Below, piece after piece: positions 9,715-18,799 of a stretch of DNA of 64,000 nt. Below the pieces are notes generated by a model. That model was not told the origin of the DNA. It made no database searches and saw only the letters and a program-made list of their open reading frames with translations. This DNA comes from Alicyclobacillus kakegawensis NBRC 103104 (GTDB lineage: Bacteria; Bacillota; Bacilli; Alicyclobacillales; Alicyclobacillaceae). The stretch is taken from positions 1 to 64,000 of the forward strand of contig NZ_BCRP01000009.1 in the NCBI RefSeq assembly GCF_001552655.1, in the 5' to 3' direction. Position numbers and translations under genes: made by a program. Numbering within the stretch: position 1 is the stretch's first letter; each line of letters begins with the position of its first letter.

Positions 9715-9898
9715 CCATATAAACCTTCGAATTATGGCTTTTCCTGGGGATCCAGGTCATGTATCATGGGTAAGGTCAAGGCCATGCCCAGGACTGGCGG
9801 CGCAGATTGAAGGACCGGCAGCGTCCCACAAGACGAGGATTGGCGGTTGATGGCCCACGTTTGCCGCTTGCGGCGCCGCGATGAAGGAGTGAGACTCA

Positions 9899-11107
9899 AT
9901 GCGGTACAGTTACCTTTCCCATCTGGAGTGTCCCAAGTGCCGTGCGACGTATCAGGCGGATGTGCCTCAACAGGTGTGTGCGTGCGGATCGCCGCTATTG
10001 GCGAGATACGACCTCGAGGCCATGCGCCGCGAATGGTCAAAGGATGACTTGGCGGGCCGCCCGAATACGCTGTGGCGTTACCACGAGCTGCTGCCGGTGC
10101 AGGAGGAACAGAACGTGGTGTCGCTCGGGGAAGGGATGACCCCGCTTGTGCCGCTCGCGCGCATCGGGGAGTCGATAGGCGTCCCGCGGCTGTACATGAA
10201 GGATGAGGGGCTGGTCCCGACCGGATCGTTCAAGGCGCGGGGGGCGGCCGTCGGCGTCTCGCGGGCCAAAGAGCTGGGCATCCAAGTGGTGGCAATGCCC
10301 ACCAACGGCAATGCGGGCGCGGCGTGGGCCACCTATGCGGCCCGGGCAGGCATCCGAGCCGTCATTGTCATGCCGGAGGATGCGCCCGCGATTACCCGCA
10401 ACGAGTGCGCCATCGCCGGGGCTGATTTGTATCTTGTCGACGGGTTGATCAGCGACGCCGGGGCCATCGTCCGGCGGGCGGTTGCCGAGCACGGTTGGTT
10501 TGACGCTTCCACGCTGAAAGAGCCGTATCGTCTAGAGGGGAAAAAGACGATGGGGCTTGAGATTTTGGAGCAATTCGGCTGGGAGGTGCCGGACGTCATC
10601 CTCTATCCGACTGGCGGCGGGGTTGGCATCATCGGCATCTACAAGGCGCTGCGGGAGTTGCAGGCCCTTGGCTGGATTGGCGAGAAGGTGCCGCGCTTGG
10701 TCTGTGTGCAAGCCAGCGGTTGCGCGCCGTTGGTGCGGGCGTGGGAGCAGGGCAAAACAGAGAGTGAATTTTGGGAGAATGCGTCCACTGTGGCCTTTGG
10801 CATCACAGTGCCAAAGGCTTTGGGCGATTTTCTCGTCCTGGAAGCTGTGTATCAGACGGAAGGGTGCGCCATCGCGATTGACGACGAGGAGACGTTGCGG
10901 GCACAGGCGGACCTGGCGCGACAGGAAGGTGCGTTTATCTGTCCCGAGGGAGCCGCCACGCTCGCGGCTGCGCGCAAACTGCGCGAATCGGGCTGGATCC
11001 GCGACGGGGAGTCGGTCGTTTTGTTGAACACGGGTGCGGGCATCAAATACCCGAACACGGTATCGGTGGACGTGCCCACGCTGCGGCCGGAGGATGATTT
11101 GTCTTGA
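9899..11107 (+). CDS. thrC: threonine synthase
   Basis: 402-residue fold-type II PLP enzyme converting O-phosphohomoserine to threonine. It starts with a zinc-ribbon (LECPKCRATY and VCACGSPL), seen in many threonine synthases of this type. The PLP lysine is in TGSFKARGA (about residue 107); MPTNGNAGAAWA and the phosphate-binding GGGVGIIG follow. AAGGAGTGAGACTCA precedes the ATG. No hom or thrB neighbour is present, so the pathway context is missing; a related PLP deaminase cannot be wholly excluded, but the zinc ribbon and length favour ThrC. Confidence 0.88.
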   Translation: MRYSYLSHLECPKCRATYQADVPQQVCACGSPLLARYDLEAMRREWSKDDLAGRPNTLWRYHELLPVQEEQNVVSLGEGMTPLVPLARIGESIGVPRLYMKDEGLVPTGSFKARGAAVGVSRAKELGIQVVAMPTNGNAGAAWATYAARAGIRAVIVMPEDAPAITRNECAIAGADLYLVDGLISDAGAIVRRAVAEHGWFDASTLKEPYRLEGKKTMGLEILEQFGWEVPDVILYPTGGGVGIIGIYKALRELQALGWIGEKVPRLVCVQASGCAPLVRAWEQGKTESEFWENASTVAFGITVPKALGDFLVLEAVYQTEGCAIAIDDEETLRAQADLARQEGAFICPEGAATLAAARKLRESGWIRDGESVVLLNTGAGIKYPNTVSVDVPTLRPEDDLS

Positions 11108-11167
11108 TGAAAAGGATGCCAACCTGAACCTGAAGTGGCTTGACGACGCGGATTCATCCGGTGGACC

Positions 11168-11196
11168 AGCGGCCCGCATGGCGTGGGCCGCTTTTT
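11168..11196 (+). terminator. intrinsic terminator after thrC
   Basis: AGCGGCCC, 9-nt loop, GGGCCGCT followed by five T; 8-bp perfect stem about 60 nt after the thrC stop. Confidence 0.8.
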
Positions 11197-11272
11197 GCTG
11201 AGGTGTTGCGGCGTTTTGTGCCCTGTCTCTGTGGTCATCTCTTCGCCCATGTCCCGAACACAAAATTCATAC

Positions 11273-11302
11273 TTGACATCTTGGAAAACTAATGATTAGA
11301 AT
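11273..11302 (+). promoter_or_regulatory. sigma-A promoter of the ECF transporter operon
   Basis: TTGACA (11273-11278, perfect consensus), 18-bp spacer, TAGAAT (11297-11302). The predicted start near 11309 leaves a leader of about 110 nt before the first gene. Confidence 0.65.
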
Positions 11303-11308
11303 TCGGGT

Positions 11309-11412
11309 AATCCAGCCAGATTGAGTGTTTCGAATGGTAGGACTGGCCGATGGGTCGCTCGTCCAGGGACTGACGTGGGTCCACCTGTGCCACGAACAGG
11401 AATTTTTAGGAG
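11309..11412 (+). promoter_or_regulatory. structured 5' leader of the ECF operon, possible riboswitch
   Basis: The leader can form an H-type pseudoknot directly upstream of the Shine-Dalgarno: CGTGG (11374-11378) pairs with CCACG (11390-11394), and CCTGT (11384-11388) with ACAGG (11396-11400). GCCAG (11315-11319) can also pair with CTGGC (11343-11347). The motif does not match any riboswitch class whose consensus I remember (THI box, FMN, cobalamin, preQ1, THF, ZTP). Regulation by the imported vitamin is inference. Confidence 0.4.
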
Positions 11413-11420
11413 GAATCTCA

Positions 11421-11990
11421 TTGTTCACAAAGGAGTCTGCATGGCGCATCAGTACCAAGCGTGTGGTTGTGATAGGGATTGGAGCGGTGTTATACGGACT
11501 GTTGTCTTACGCCACGAATTTCATTCCAGTAGCTGGAAACAGTTTGCGGCCGGCTATTGTCATCCTCACACTCCTGGCTGCGTGGTATGGACCCCTGGTC
11601 GGCTTCTTCGCGGGGGCCATTGGGTCGTTTCTCACCGACCTGCTGGCGGGCCAGATCTATCCGCACTGGGAAATTGGCAATGGCATCATCGGTCTGATCG
11701 CCGGACTCATTTACCTTTTCAGCGACTTCGACTTAGACCGCGGCCTGGTCAAAGGAAAGCATTACATCCTGATTGCCGTGCTCAACATTGCCGGGAATAT
11801 TGTGGGCCTTGTCCTGCCGTCCTTGATTGACTGGGCGACCGGCACGCCGTTTCTGACCGCGGTGGTGTCGTGGGCGCTGATTCCTGCGCTCGTCAATTCG
11901 GCGTGGGTGGTCACCTTGGGCCTGGCCTTGCTTGCGGCGGTGTCAAGGCGGAGAAAGACCGGGGAGAATCTGCAAGTTGGCGCTTCGTGA
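11421..11990 (+). CDS. ECF transporter substrate-binding S component (UPF0397-like)
   Basis: 189-residue integral membrane protein with about five or six hydrophobic helices. KRVVVIGIGAVLYGLLSY followed by SLRPAIVILTLLAAWYGPLVGFFAGAIG, DLLAG and a Trp-rich stretch resembles the UPF0397/DUF1393 S-component family, which also sits beside a double ATPase and an EcfT protein elsewhere. The start is TTG 11421, preceded by AGGAGGAATCTCA; the ORF is open further upstream through the leader. The family is annotated as riboflavin-type in some databases, but the vitamin bound here cannot be read. Confidence 0.8.
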   Translation: MFTKESAWRISTKRVVVIGIGAVLYGLLSYATNFIPVAGNSLRPAIVILTLLAAWYGPLVGFFAGAIGSFLTDLLAGQIYPHWEIGNGIIGLIAGLIYLFSDFDLDRGLVKGKHYILIAVLNIAGNIVGLVLPSLIDWATGTPFLTAVVSWALIPALVNSAWVVTLGLALLAAVSRRRKTGENLQVGAS

Positions 11991-13725
11991 CCGTCAGCAA
12001 CCCGTCATCTCACTTCACGGTGTCACGTTCACGTACGCTGGCCTGGCGGACCCGAGCTTACGGGACGTCAGCCTGGAGATTCGGGCGGGTCAACGCGTAC
12101 TCATCGTCGGGCCGAGCGGATCGGGCAAGTCCACTTTGGCCCGATGCATCAACGGGTTGATTCCGCACAGCTTTCGCGGCCGCCTTTCGGGGACAATTCG
12201 CGTTGCAGGAAAGGACACATCGCGGGCCCGCATCAGTGAGATCGCCGATTGCGTGGGCACCGTCCTGCAGGATCCGGAGAGCCAGTTTGTCGGCCTGACC
12301 GTCGCCGAGGATGTTGCGTTTGCCTTGGAGAACCAAGCGATGCCGTTGCACGAGATGAAAAAGCGCGTGCAGGAGGCGCTGGATGTCGTGCGAATGCGGC
12401 CTCATCGAGAGCAGAGCCCGCACGATTTGTCCGGCGGGCAGAAACAGAAAACGGCCTTGGCGGGCGTGCTGGCGATGCTGCCGGACATCCTCCTGTTTGA
12501 CGAACCGCTTGCGAATCTCGATCCGGAGAGTGGCCGGCAGATGATGCTGCTCATCGACGAATTGCACAAACGGTTGGGCAAGACTGTGGTAATCATCGAA
12601 CACCGTTTGGAGGATGTCCTGGCGATGGATATGGACAGGATCATCCTCATCGACGACGGACGCATCCAGGCGGACTTGAGCGTCGCGGAGATGCTGGTTT
12701 CGGGACGGCTGGAAAAAGCGGGAATTCGCCTCCCCCTGTACCTGGAGGCGCTTCAGCGCATGGGGGCCACATATGACGCGGAGTCTGTGCCTGTCACCGT
12801 CAACCAGGTGCCTCGGGACGGCACGGTCCAGCGCGCCGTTCAGTGGGCCACGCACCCCCGGAAAGAGGAAGACCTGAATCGGGGGGCCCCCGTCCCTTCG
12901 CCAAAGCCGCCGGTGGTAGAGGTTCGCGACCTGGGCTTCGCGTACCCGGGTGGTCATGCTGCACTGGACAACGTTTCGTTTTCCGTCTATCCGGGTGAAC
13001 GCGTGTCTCTGCTGGGGCACAACGGGGCGGGAAAGTCGACTCTGTGCCACTTGCTTTTGGGGATTTTGAAACCGCGGCACGGAAGCGTCCGTATCCACGG
13101 CGAGAAGACGGATGGTTGGTCGGTGACCGAGCACGGGCGGGCGATTGGGTACGTGATGCAAAACCCGCATCACATGCTGTCCCAGGACAAGGTGTTTGAC
13201 GAGGTGGCGTTTGGCCCGCGCAATTGGGGGCTGGCGGAGGCCGAGGTCGTGCAGCGGGTGGAGGAGGCACTTCGCATCTGCGACCTGGCGGGCTATCGAC
13301 ATTGGCCCATCCACGCGTTGAGTTTCGGCCAAAAGAAACGGCTTACAATCGCCGCCGCGCTGGCGCTGCGACCCAGCATGTTGATATTGGACGAGCCAAC
13401 GGCCGGCCAGGACTATCGGCACGCGCGAGAGATCATGAACTTCATCTCCAGGCTTGCCAAGGCAGGCATCGCCATGCTGGTGGTGACCCACGACATGCAG
13501 TTGGCTTTGGAATACACGGACCGGGCTTTGGTACTTGCCCACGGGCGCCTGCGGGGGGACGGGCCCGTCTCCAAGGTCTTCAGCGATCAATCCTTGCTCA
13601 TGGAGGCGGGACTGCAGGTGACAAGCCTGTATCGGCTCGCCGAGCGATTGGGCATGGCTGACGAGGCGGAGAGCCTCATTCGGCGATTTATCGAACGGGA
13701 GGAGGCATCAGGTGAAACCGCTTAG
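11977..13725 (+). CDS. ECF transporter double ATPase (fused EcfA1-EcfA2)
   Basis: 582 residues with two ABC ATPase domains. Domain 1 (about 10-235): Walker A GPSGSGKST, signature LSGGQKQK, Walker B ILLFDEPLANLDPES. Domain 2 (about 310-540): Walker A GHNGAGKST, signature LSFGQKKR, Walker B MLILDEPTAGQD. The pair drives vitamin uptake through the EcfT/S core on the cytoplasmic face. TTG 11977 is preceded by GGGGAG and overlaps the S gene by 14 nt; the 3' end overlaps ecfT by 14 nt, so the three are translationally coupled. A fused ATPase is typical of dedicated (group I-like) ECF systems such as YkoD. Confidence 0.9.
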   Translation: MALRDRQQPVISLHGVTFTYAGLADPSLRDVSLEIRAGQRVLIVGPSGSGKSTLARCINGLIPHSFRGRLSGTIRVAGKDTSRARISEIADCVGTVLQDPESQFVGLTVAEDVAFALENQAMPLHEMKKRVQEALDVVRMRPHREQSPHDLSGGQKQKTALAGVLAMLPDILLFDEPLANLDPESGRQMMLLIDELHKRLGKTVVIIEHRLEDVLAMDMDRIILIDDGRIQADLSVAEMLVSGRLEKAGIRLPLYLEALQRMGATYDAESVPVTVNQVPRDGTVQRAVQWATHPRKEEDLNRGAPVPSPKPPVVEVRDLGFAYPGGHAALDNVSFSVYPGERVSLLGHNGAGKSTLCHLLLGILKPRHGSVRIHGEKTDGWSVTEHGRAIGYVMQNPHHMLSQDKVFDEVAFGPRNWGLAEAEVVQRVEEALRICDLAGYRHWPIHALSFGQKKRLTIAAALALRPSMLILDEPTAGQDYRHAREIMNFISRLAKAGIAMLVVTHDMQLALEYTDRALVLAHGRLRGDGPVSKVFSDQSLLMEAGLQVTSLYRLAERLGMADEAESLIRRFIEREEASGETA

Positions 13726-14536
13726 TCTCCAGTACCACCCTGGGCAATCATTCCTGCACCGATTGGATGGACGTACGAAAATCGTCCTCTTAGGCACCTG
13801 GACCGCCTCGATCTTTCTTTTCATCGACATGCGGGTGTTGGCCGTTTTTCTGCTGGTGGGCATAGGGCTGATATCCTTGTCAGGCATCCCGTTTTCGCAG
13901 ATCCGGACGATGGTTTTCACGCTGTTTGGGTTTGTTTTGCTGACGGCCGTGCTTACGAACGTGTTGACTCCTGGATACGCTGGGCGTTACTTTCCCGTCC
14001 AGCACGTGCTGCTTTCCGTTGGGCCCGTGCGGGTGACCCGAGAGACGCTCGTGTACAGCCTGATGCTCATGATCAAGTACGCGGCCATCTTTCCCATGGC
14101 CATCCTGTTTGTATTGACCACACATCCTGGGCGTCTTGCCAGCAGTCTGCATCGACTCGGGCTCCCGTATAAAATTGCTTATGCCCTCAACATAGCCCTT
14201 CGCTACCTGCCCACCGTGCAGCGCGAATTCCAACATATTGCGTATGGACAACAGGTTCGCGGCCTTGACCTGACCGGAAATCGCCTGGGGATATGGAAGA
14301 AAGCCAAGGGAATGGCGGCCATCGTCGTCCCGCTCGTGTTCTCCAGCCTGGATAGGGTTCAAACCGTGACGGACGCTATGGAGCTGCGGGGGTTTGGGCG
14401 GAGCAAGACGCGCACCTGGTACAGCGCCACCCAGTTCAGCAGGCTGGATTATGTGGTTTGTCTGGCCTCCTTGGCGGTTTTGGGAGTATCCATTTACTTG
14501 AAGTGGACGGTATTTTCCTCGTTCTGGGCTCCGTAA
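13712..14536 (+). CDS. ECF transporter transmembrane T component
   Basis: 274-residue EcfT/CbiQ-family protein, GTG start overlapping the ATPase stop. Hydrophobic helices at the N-terminal half and near the C-terminus flank the cytoplasmic coupling helices; GRTKIVLLGTW-like start region and the coupling motif near RGLDLTG (Ala-Arg-Gly-type) and ELRGFGRSKTRT fit the family. It scaffolds the ATPases and the toppling S component. Spacing and overlap show one operon with the two previous genes, closed by the terminator at 14611. Confidence 0.88.
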   Translation: MKPLSLQYHPGQSFLHRLDGRTKIVLLGTWTASIFLFIDMRVLAVFLLVGIGLISLSGIPFSQIRTMVFTLFGFVLLTAVLTNVLTPGYAGRYFPVQHVLLSVGPVRVTRETLVYSLMLMIKYAAIFPMAILFVLTTHPGRLASSLHRLGLPYKIAYALNIALRYLPTVQREFQHIAYGQQVRGLDLTGNRLGIWKKAKGMAAIVVPLVFSSLDRVQTVTDAMELRGFGRSKTRTWYSATQFSRLDYVVCLASLAVLGVSIYLKWTVFSSFWAP

Positions 14537-14610
14537 GGCGAAGGGACCCTATCAAGGGTGGTCCATCGCGTTTTAGGGAAAGGCGGCACTTGACTGGTGG
14601 GTTGTGCCCC

Positions 14611-14644
14611 GCTGCCCGAAGTGAAAGGGCAGCTTCTTTTTTGC
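14611..14644 (+). terminator. intrinsic terminator after the ECF operon
   Basis: GCTGCCC, 9-nt loop, GGGCAGC, then TTCTTTTTT; a 7-bp perfect GC-rich stem with strong T-tail. Confidence 0.8.
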
Positions 14645-15027
14645 TTTTTATGCGCGTTATGCGTGGCTGCGGCCACAGGTGATGTCGCTCTCAAGTAGGC
14701 GGCGAAATTCATAGGCGAACTTTTGTTCCGTGACGTGATCTGTCACCCTGGGGATTTACTCTTGGTTTTGTCCAGGCAGACAGGAATTGTCGGGAAGCAG
14801 CAGGGGATACGGAGACAATGACTCTCGTGAAGAAGGGCGATTGTATCATACAGCCTGCAAAGCTCAAGGGAAGACAATTCCTGTAAATAGACTCCGTCGT
14901 TGTCACGAGTGTATTTTGATTTCTCTCTTCAGACACCTATATCTAGAAAGTTTTATTCAGATTTCAATATAGAAGCATAATGATGCTATAATTCATATAT
15001 CAGTTTCTTCTGAATGGAGGTGAATGG
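14645..15027. other. AT-rich intergenic region upstream of the cas operon
   Basis: About 380 bp with no convincing gene; small frames on both strands lack good starts. Base composition turns AT-rich here, in step with the following cas genes. It holds a possible promoter at 14963-14992 (next entry). Confidence 0.4.
14963..14992 (+). promoter_or_regulatory. possible promoter of the cas operon
   Basis: A perfect -10 TATAAT (14987-14992) lies 35 bp before cas6; the best -35 match, TTCAAT (14963-14968), is weak at 18-bp spacing. The AT-rich surroundings are favourable. Confidence 0.45.
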
Positions 15028-15783
15028 ATGCGGATCTCGCTCGAGTTTATCAGCAAGACACCCTTGCGCCTGCCTCTTCAATACAACCACTTGTTGGCGG
15101 GTGTGTGGTACAGCTACCTGAACACGCCCTATCGGACTGTGTTACACGACCAAGGCTTGCGAAGGGTGAAAGGCAAGCCGGTAAAACTCTTTACGTTTTC
15201 GCGCTTGGAAGGACCGTACGTGATGGACCGGAAATCAAAAACCATCACCTTTCACGGGCCAGTCCGTTGGACGGTGGCCAGCGCGTTAGACGAGCTCATC
15301 TACGATTTTTCCATGTCTCTTCTCAAAGCAAAGCATGTGTTGTTGGGAGGGATGGAGGTACAAGTGGGGGCTGTCAGGCTCGAGACCTATACCGGAACCA
15401 CAACGCAATCCCAGATTCGTCTGCTGTCGCCTGTCACTGTGTATAGGACCGTGAAACAACCCGACGGACGCAAGTTTACACACTACTATCGTCCGGGCAC
15501 CCCTGAGTTCACGTCATTGCTTCGCAAGAATCTAATTTTGAAGGCTACAGCATTGGGGATGGACATCACCGACGATGATGCTCAGTTTGAGATGATCCCG
15601 GTAGACGAAAACAGCCTCAAGGAGCGAATCATCCTCTACCAAGACACACCAGTTCACGGATGGGACGGTGATTTCCGACTGCGAGGAACAAGGAAAATGT
15701 TGGAATTGGCTTGGAATGCGGGGGTCGGGATGAAGAACTCAGGTGGATTTGGCATGATTGACATCTTTTCCCGAGGGAGGTGA
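15028..15783 (+). CDS. cas6: CRISPR-associated endoribonuclease Cas6 (type I-B)
   Basis: 251-residue RAMP protein that cuts the repeat RNA to leave the 8-nt AUUGAAAC 5' handle. The start MRISLEFISKTPLRLPLQYN is typical of Cas6, and the C-terminus carries the glycine-rich loop (NAGVGMKNSGGFGMIDI). GGAGGTGAATGG precedes the ATG. It opens the cas operon and ends 4 nt before cas8b. Catalytic residues are poorly conserved in this family and I do not assign them. Confidence 0.92.
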   Translation: MRISLEFISKTPLRLPLQYNHLLAGVWYSYLNTPYRTVLHDQGLRRVKGKPVKLFTFSRLEGPYVMDRKSKTITFHGPVRWTVASALDELIYDFSMSLLKAKHVLLGGMEVQVGAVRLETYTGTTTQSQIRLLSPVTVYRTVKQPDGRKFTHYYRPGTPEFTSLLRKNLILKATALGMDITDDDAQFEMIPVDENSLKERIILYQDTPVHGWDGDFRLRGTRKMLELAWNAGVGMKNSGGFGMIDIFSRGR

Positions 15784-15787
15784 GACC

Positions 15788-17815
15788 ATGCTCGATGCTA
15801 TGGTGCGCTTGGGAAGCATGTTGGCCCGTGGTGAGGACGATCTCCTCTTGACATTGGTGCAGCCCATGCCGTCAGTACAGGGAAAAGACCCGTACATCGT
15901 TTGGGTCAATATCGATACTCACCGTCCGCAATTGGAGTTCCAAAAAGTTGAATGTCGGGAAAGTGACAGGGAGCGCCTTGCCGAGGAATTGCTCTGGGTT
16001 GGGAACGCGGCAGGTCCAAACAGCCCACAGTGGACCGCTACAACGAATTCCCTGCGCTACATTCTATCCCAGACCATCGTGAACCTACAACAGATGCTTC
16101 CGGACGGTTCGTCGCTGAAAACGACGCTCTCGGACATCCAAGCGCACTGGATGGTGGATTTAGGACCACAGCGGGGGCCTGAAGAACGTTACCGTTATGT
16201 GCTCGATCTCGTTGCGCTTGGTTTCCTGCACCCGGATGAGTGGAAAGAAGTGGTGGGCTCCCGGCAAACGAACCCGGAGGAAACGATTCGCGGGAAAACG
16301 TTTATCCCGGATATAGAAAAACGGGTTATGCAAGCGGCCAATATCAGCAGCAACCGCGTCGTGCTGTGGTCATTATGCATCGACGGGAAACGAATTGTAG
16401 ATCATCCGGATTACCGCGAGCTGGTGGTTCATGACAGAATTCTGAATATCTTTGCGGAGGAAGCTTCGCCAGGCATATGTTCAGCATGCGGGGCAGAGGA
16501 CCTGGTCACAGCCAATTTTACGCGCATGAAATTCAAGTACTACAACACGGACAAGATTTCATTCGCCAGCGGCGTGCGGAGGGAGAGGTTCAACCGGAAT
16601 TTGGTTGTCTGCTCCACGTGTTACAAGGCTCTCCTGGCCGCGGAGGCGTTTGTGCACGGCCACATGAGAACACAAATAGGTCACCTGCGTTTCTACGTCA
16701 TTCCTGAGATTCTAGGTCCAAATTCATCCGAGGTAGACCCCCGGGCATGGACCAGGCTCGTTCGTCATCAGGTCCAATCCGTTGTGAACTTCGCGGGCAT
16801 CGCTGACCTGGAGGACGAGATACAAATGGATCAGGAAGAATACGGGTACCTCGGTTATGTAGTCAACTTGTTGTTTCATGTGTGGAACAACGCGGAGCTG
16901 CGCCTGTATAACCTGGTTCGGGACGTCCCGCGAACTCGGTTCCAGGAGTTGCGTCGCGCCTTTCGACGGTATGAGCGACTAGGTGAGGACCTGTTTGGCC
17001 CTCGTGGGACGAACCAGGAACGAATCCGCTGGACGCCTGATTTCACAGCACTGTACCGTCTCATTCCTGTCACGCGGACGAATCGGAGTGAAGAGTACCG
17101 GCGCGTGCTGCAACTGTTTGACGCGTTGCTGACGGGACAAGCGATATCGTACCGAACCCTGATGGAGTCCTTCTGCAAATTGATACAGATTCATCGTTTT
17201 GGCCGCTACGCCTCCACGAATGTCATGGCGCCGCAGGCTGGGTTTGAATTATCTCGTCTGAGCGATGACGTTCTGTTGGCGAATATGGTGCTGTCGATGT
17301 TGCAAGACCTGAAGCAGCTCATGGGATCTCCGTTTCATAGGGAGGCGAAAGATGTGCAGCGAGACACTCATTTGGATGCAGACGCTTTCCTCAGGCAGGT
17401 TGGGTATCGTGCCTCGCAGGAGGCCCTGTTTTGGTTGGGAGCGGCTGTATGCAGCGTGGCCACCGCGCAATGGAACAACAATCTCAAGACCATGCCAGTG
17501 TTGGAGAAGATCAATTACCGGGGTATGAGCGCGGCTGACGTGATTCGATTGGTTGGAAAGATTGAGGAAGCTTTCCAGCAATATAAGTTATTCCAGTGGT
17601 CAACCGAATCCGAAGCGTTGTTCCGCATGCACTTTGCTTTTGCCCAAGCCCTGGAGACCAATCCGCCACGCTGGAAGGCTGAGTACAGGCTGACCGATGA
17701 GGAAGCTGTATTCTACATTCTCACCGGCTTTGCCTACCGACGCAAGCAGATTCTTTCTCACCGGAGGCAGAATACACAGATGCCAGAAAGCTTGGTCGGG
17801 GATTCAGAATCATAA
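15788..17815 (+). CDS. cas8b: type I-B Cascade large subunit Cas8b
   Basis: 675 residues; by position and sequence the large subunit that reads the PAM and positions Cas3. It looks like the TM1802/Csh1 (Cas8b1) family: a central zinc-finger-like pair CSACG and CSTCY (about residues 225-285 from the start) separated by about 45 residues, embedded in an otherwise low-identity protein. The open frame begins 30 nt earlier, but ATG 15788 has GGGAGGTGAGACC upstream. Subtype assignment rests on the gene order and neighbours as much as on this poorly conserved protein. Confidence 0.85.
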   Translation: MLDAMVRLGSMLARGEDDLLLTLVQPMPSVQGKDPYIVWVNIDTHRPQLEFQKVECRESDRERLAEELLWVGNAAGPNSPQWTATTNSLRYILSQTIVNLQQMLPDGSSLKTTLSDIQAHWMVDLGPQRGPEERYRYVLDLVALGFLHPDEWKEVVGSRQTNPEETIRGKTFIPDIEKRVMQAANISSNRVVLWSLCIDGKRIVDHPDYRELVVHDRILNIFAEEASPGICSACGAEDLVTANFTRMKFKYYNTDKISFASGVRRERFNRNLVVCSTCYKALLAAEAFVHGHMRTQIGHLRFYVIPEILGPNSSEVDPRAWTRLVRHQVQSVVNFAGIADLEDEIQMDQEEYGYLGYVVNLLFHVWNNAELRLYNLVRDVPRTRFQELRRAFRRYERLGEDLFGPRGTNQERIRWTPDFTALYRLIPVTRTNRSEEYRRVLQLFDALLTGQAISYRTLMESFCKLIQIHRFGRYASTNVMAPQAGFELSRLSDDVLLANMVLSMLQDLKQLMGSPFHREAKDVQRDTHLDADAFLRQVGYRASQEALFWLGAAVCSVATAQWNNNLKTMPVLEKINYRGMSAADVIRLVGKIEEAFQQYKLFQWSTESEALFRMHFAFAQALETNPPRWKAEYRLTDEEAVFYILTGFAYRRKQILSHRRQNTQMPESLVGDSES

Positions 17816-17848
17816 TCCATTGCACAAAATACAAGGGAGGACACCGAA

Positions 17849-18799
17849 ATGAACAACAGTGAACTGCTGTTTTTGTACGACGCGCGATTGGCGAATCCCA
17901 ACGGCGATCCGGACGATGAAAATCGTCCTCGCATGGACTATCAGGCGAGGCGCAACCTGGTGAGTGACGTGCGCCTCAAACGGTACATCCGGGATTATCT
18001 TCAGGACATGGGGCACGAATTGTATGTTGCGCAACCAAAACAAGGCGAGGTTGTGACAGCAGACAAGCGGTTGCAGAGTGTCATGGGTGGCAACAAGAAA
18101 CCGACCGTCGCCGACCTGCCTGTGATTTTGGACAGGTTGATTGACATTCGTTTGTTCGGGGCGACCATGCCCATCAAGGGTGAGTCAGCAGGCTCTGGTT
18201 CTTCCATTCAGGTCACGGGACCTGTGCAGTTCACGTGGGGGTATTCGTTAAACCATGTCGACCTGGTGAATTCCTATACCATCAGTTCCCGGTTCAGCTC
18301 GCAGGAGGAAAAAAGTCAGGGCACATTTGGCAAAGATTATCGGGTCTACTATTCCTTACTGGCGTTTGCCGGTGTCGTCAGCGGGAAACGCGCAGAACTC
18401 ACGCGGTTGCAACCGGGGGATCTAGCCTGGTTGGATCAAGCTTTGGTGGAGGCCATTCCATTGCAGACCACCCGCAGCAAGATCGGACAGTACCCGCGGC
18501 TTTATCTTCGCGTGGAGTACACGGATGACCGGACTATCCTGGGCGATTGGCGTGAACTTCTCAATCTGGAGGAGAAGGAGAATTTGCGCGAAACAGGGGA
18601 TGTCCGGCTGCACGTTGATCGGCTTGTGGAACGCGTTCTCGCTTATCAGGAACGCATTGCAGCTGTTCATCTTTGGCAGCACCCCGATTTCTCAGTCCTG
18701 TATAAAGAAAAAGCGGCGCCTCTGGCCACAGTGATGGAACAACTCGTTCCTAGAAAGGTGATTGCAGTTGAAAGCGGTGCGAGAGTGACGGGCTCATGA
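17849..18799 (+). CDS. cas7: Cascade backbone subunit Cas7 (Csh2 family)
   Basis: 316-residue RAMP protein forming the crRNA-binding filament of Cascade. Family features: LFLYDARLANPNGDPDDENRPRMD near the N-terminus, DIRLFGATMP and the glycine/serine loop that follows, and QVTGPVQFTWGYSLNHVD. AAGGGAGGACACCGAA precedes the ATG. Its stop overlaps the cas5 start by 4 nt. Confidence 0.93.
   Translation: MNNSELLFLYDARLANPNGDPDDENRPRMDYQARRNLVSDVRLKRYIRDYLQDMGHELYVAQPKQGEVVTADKRLQSVMGGNKKPTVADLPVILDRLIDIRLFGATMPIKGESAGSGSSIQVTGPVQFTWGYSLNHVDLVNSYTISSRFSSQEEKSQGTFGKDYRVYYSLLAFAGVVSGKRAELTRLQPGDLAWLDQALVEAIPLQTTRSKIGQYPRLYLRVEYTDDRTILGDWRELLNLEEKENLRETGDVRLHVDRLVERVLAYQERIAAVHLWQHPDFSVLYKEKAAPLATVMEQLVPRKVIAVESGARVTGS

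Noticed and set aside
14537-15027. Additional small gene upstream of cas6
   Set aside because: Short frames lack start signals and known motifs; the region looks like terminator plus promoter.
15788-17815. Type I-C or I-A assignment of the cas operon
   Set aside because: A separate Cas6, Csh2-like Cas7, TM1802/Csh1-like Cas8 and HD-fused Cas3 followed by cas4-cas1-cas2 is the I-B order.
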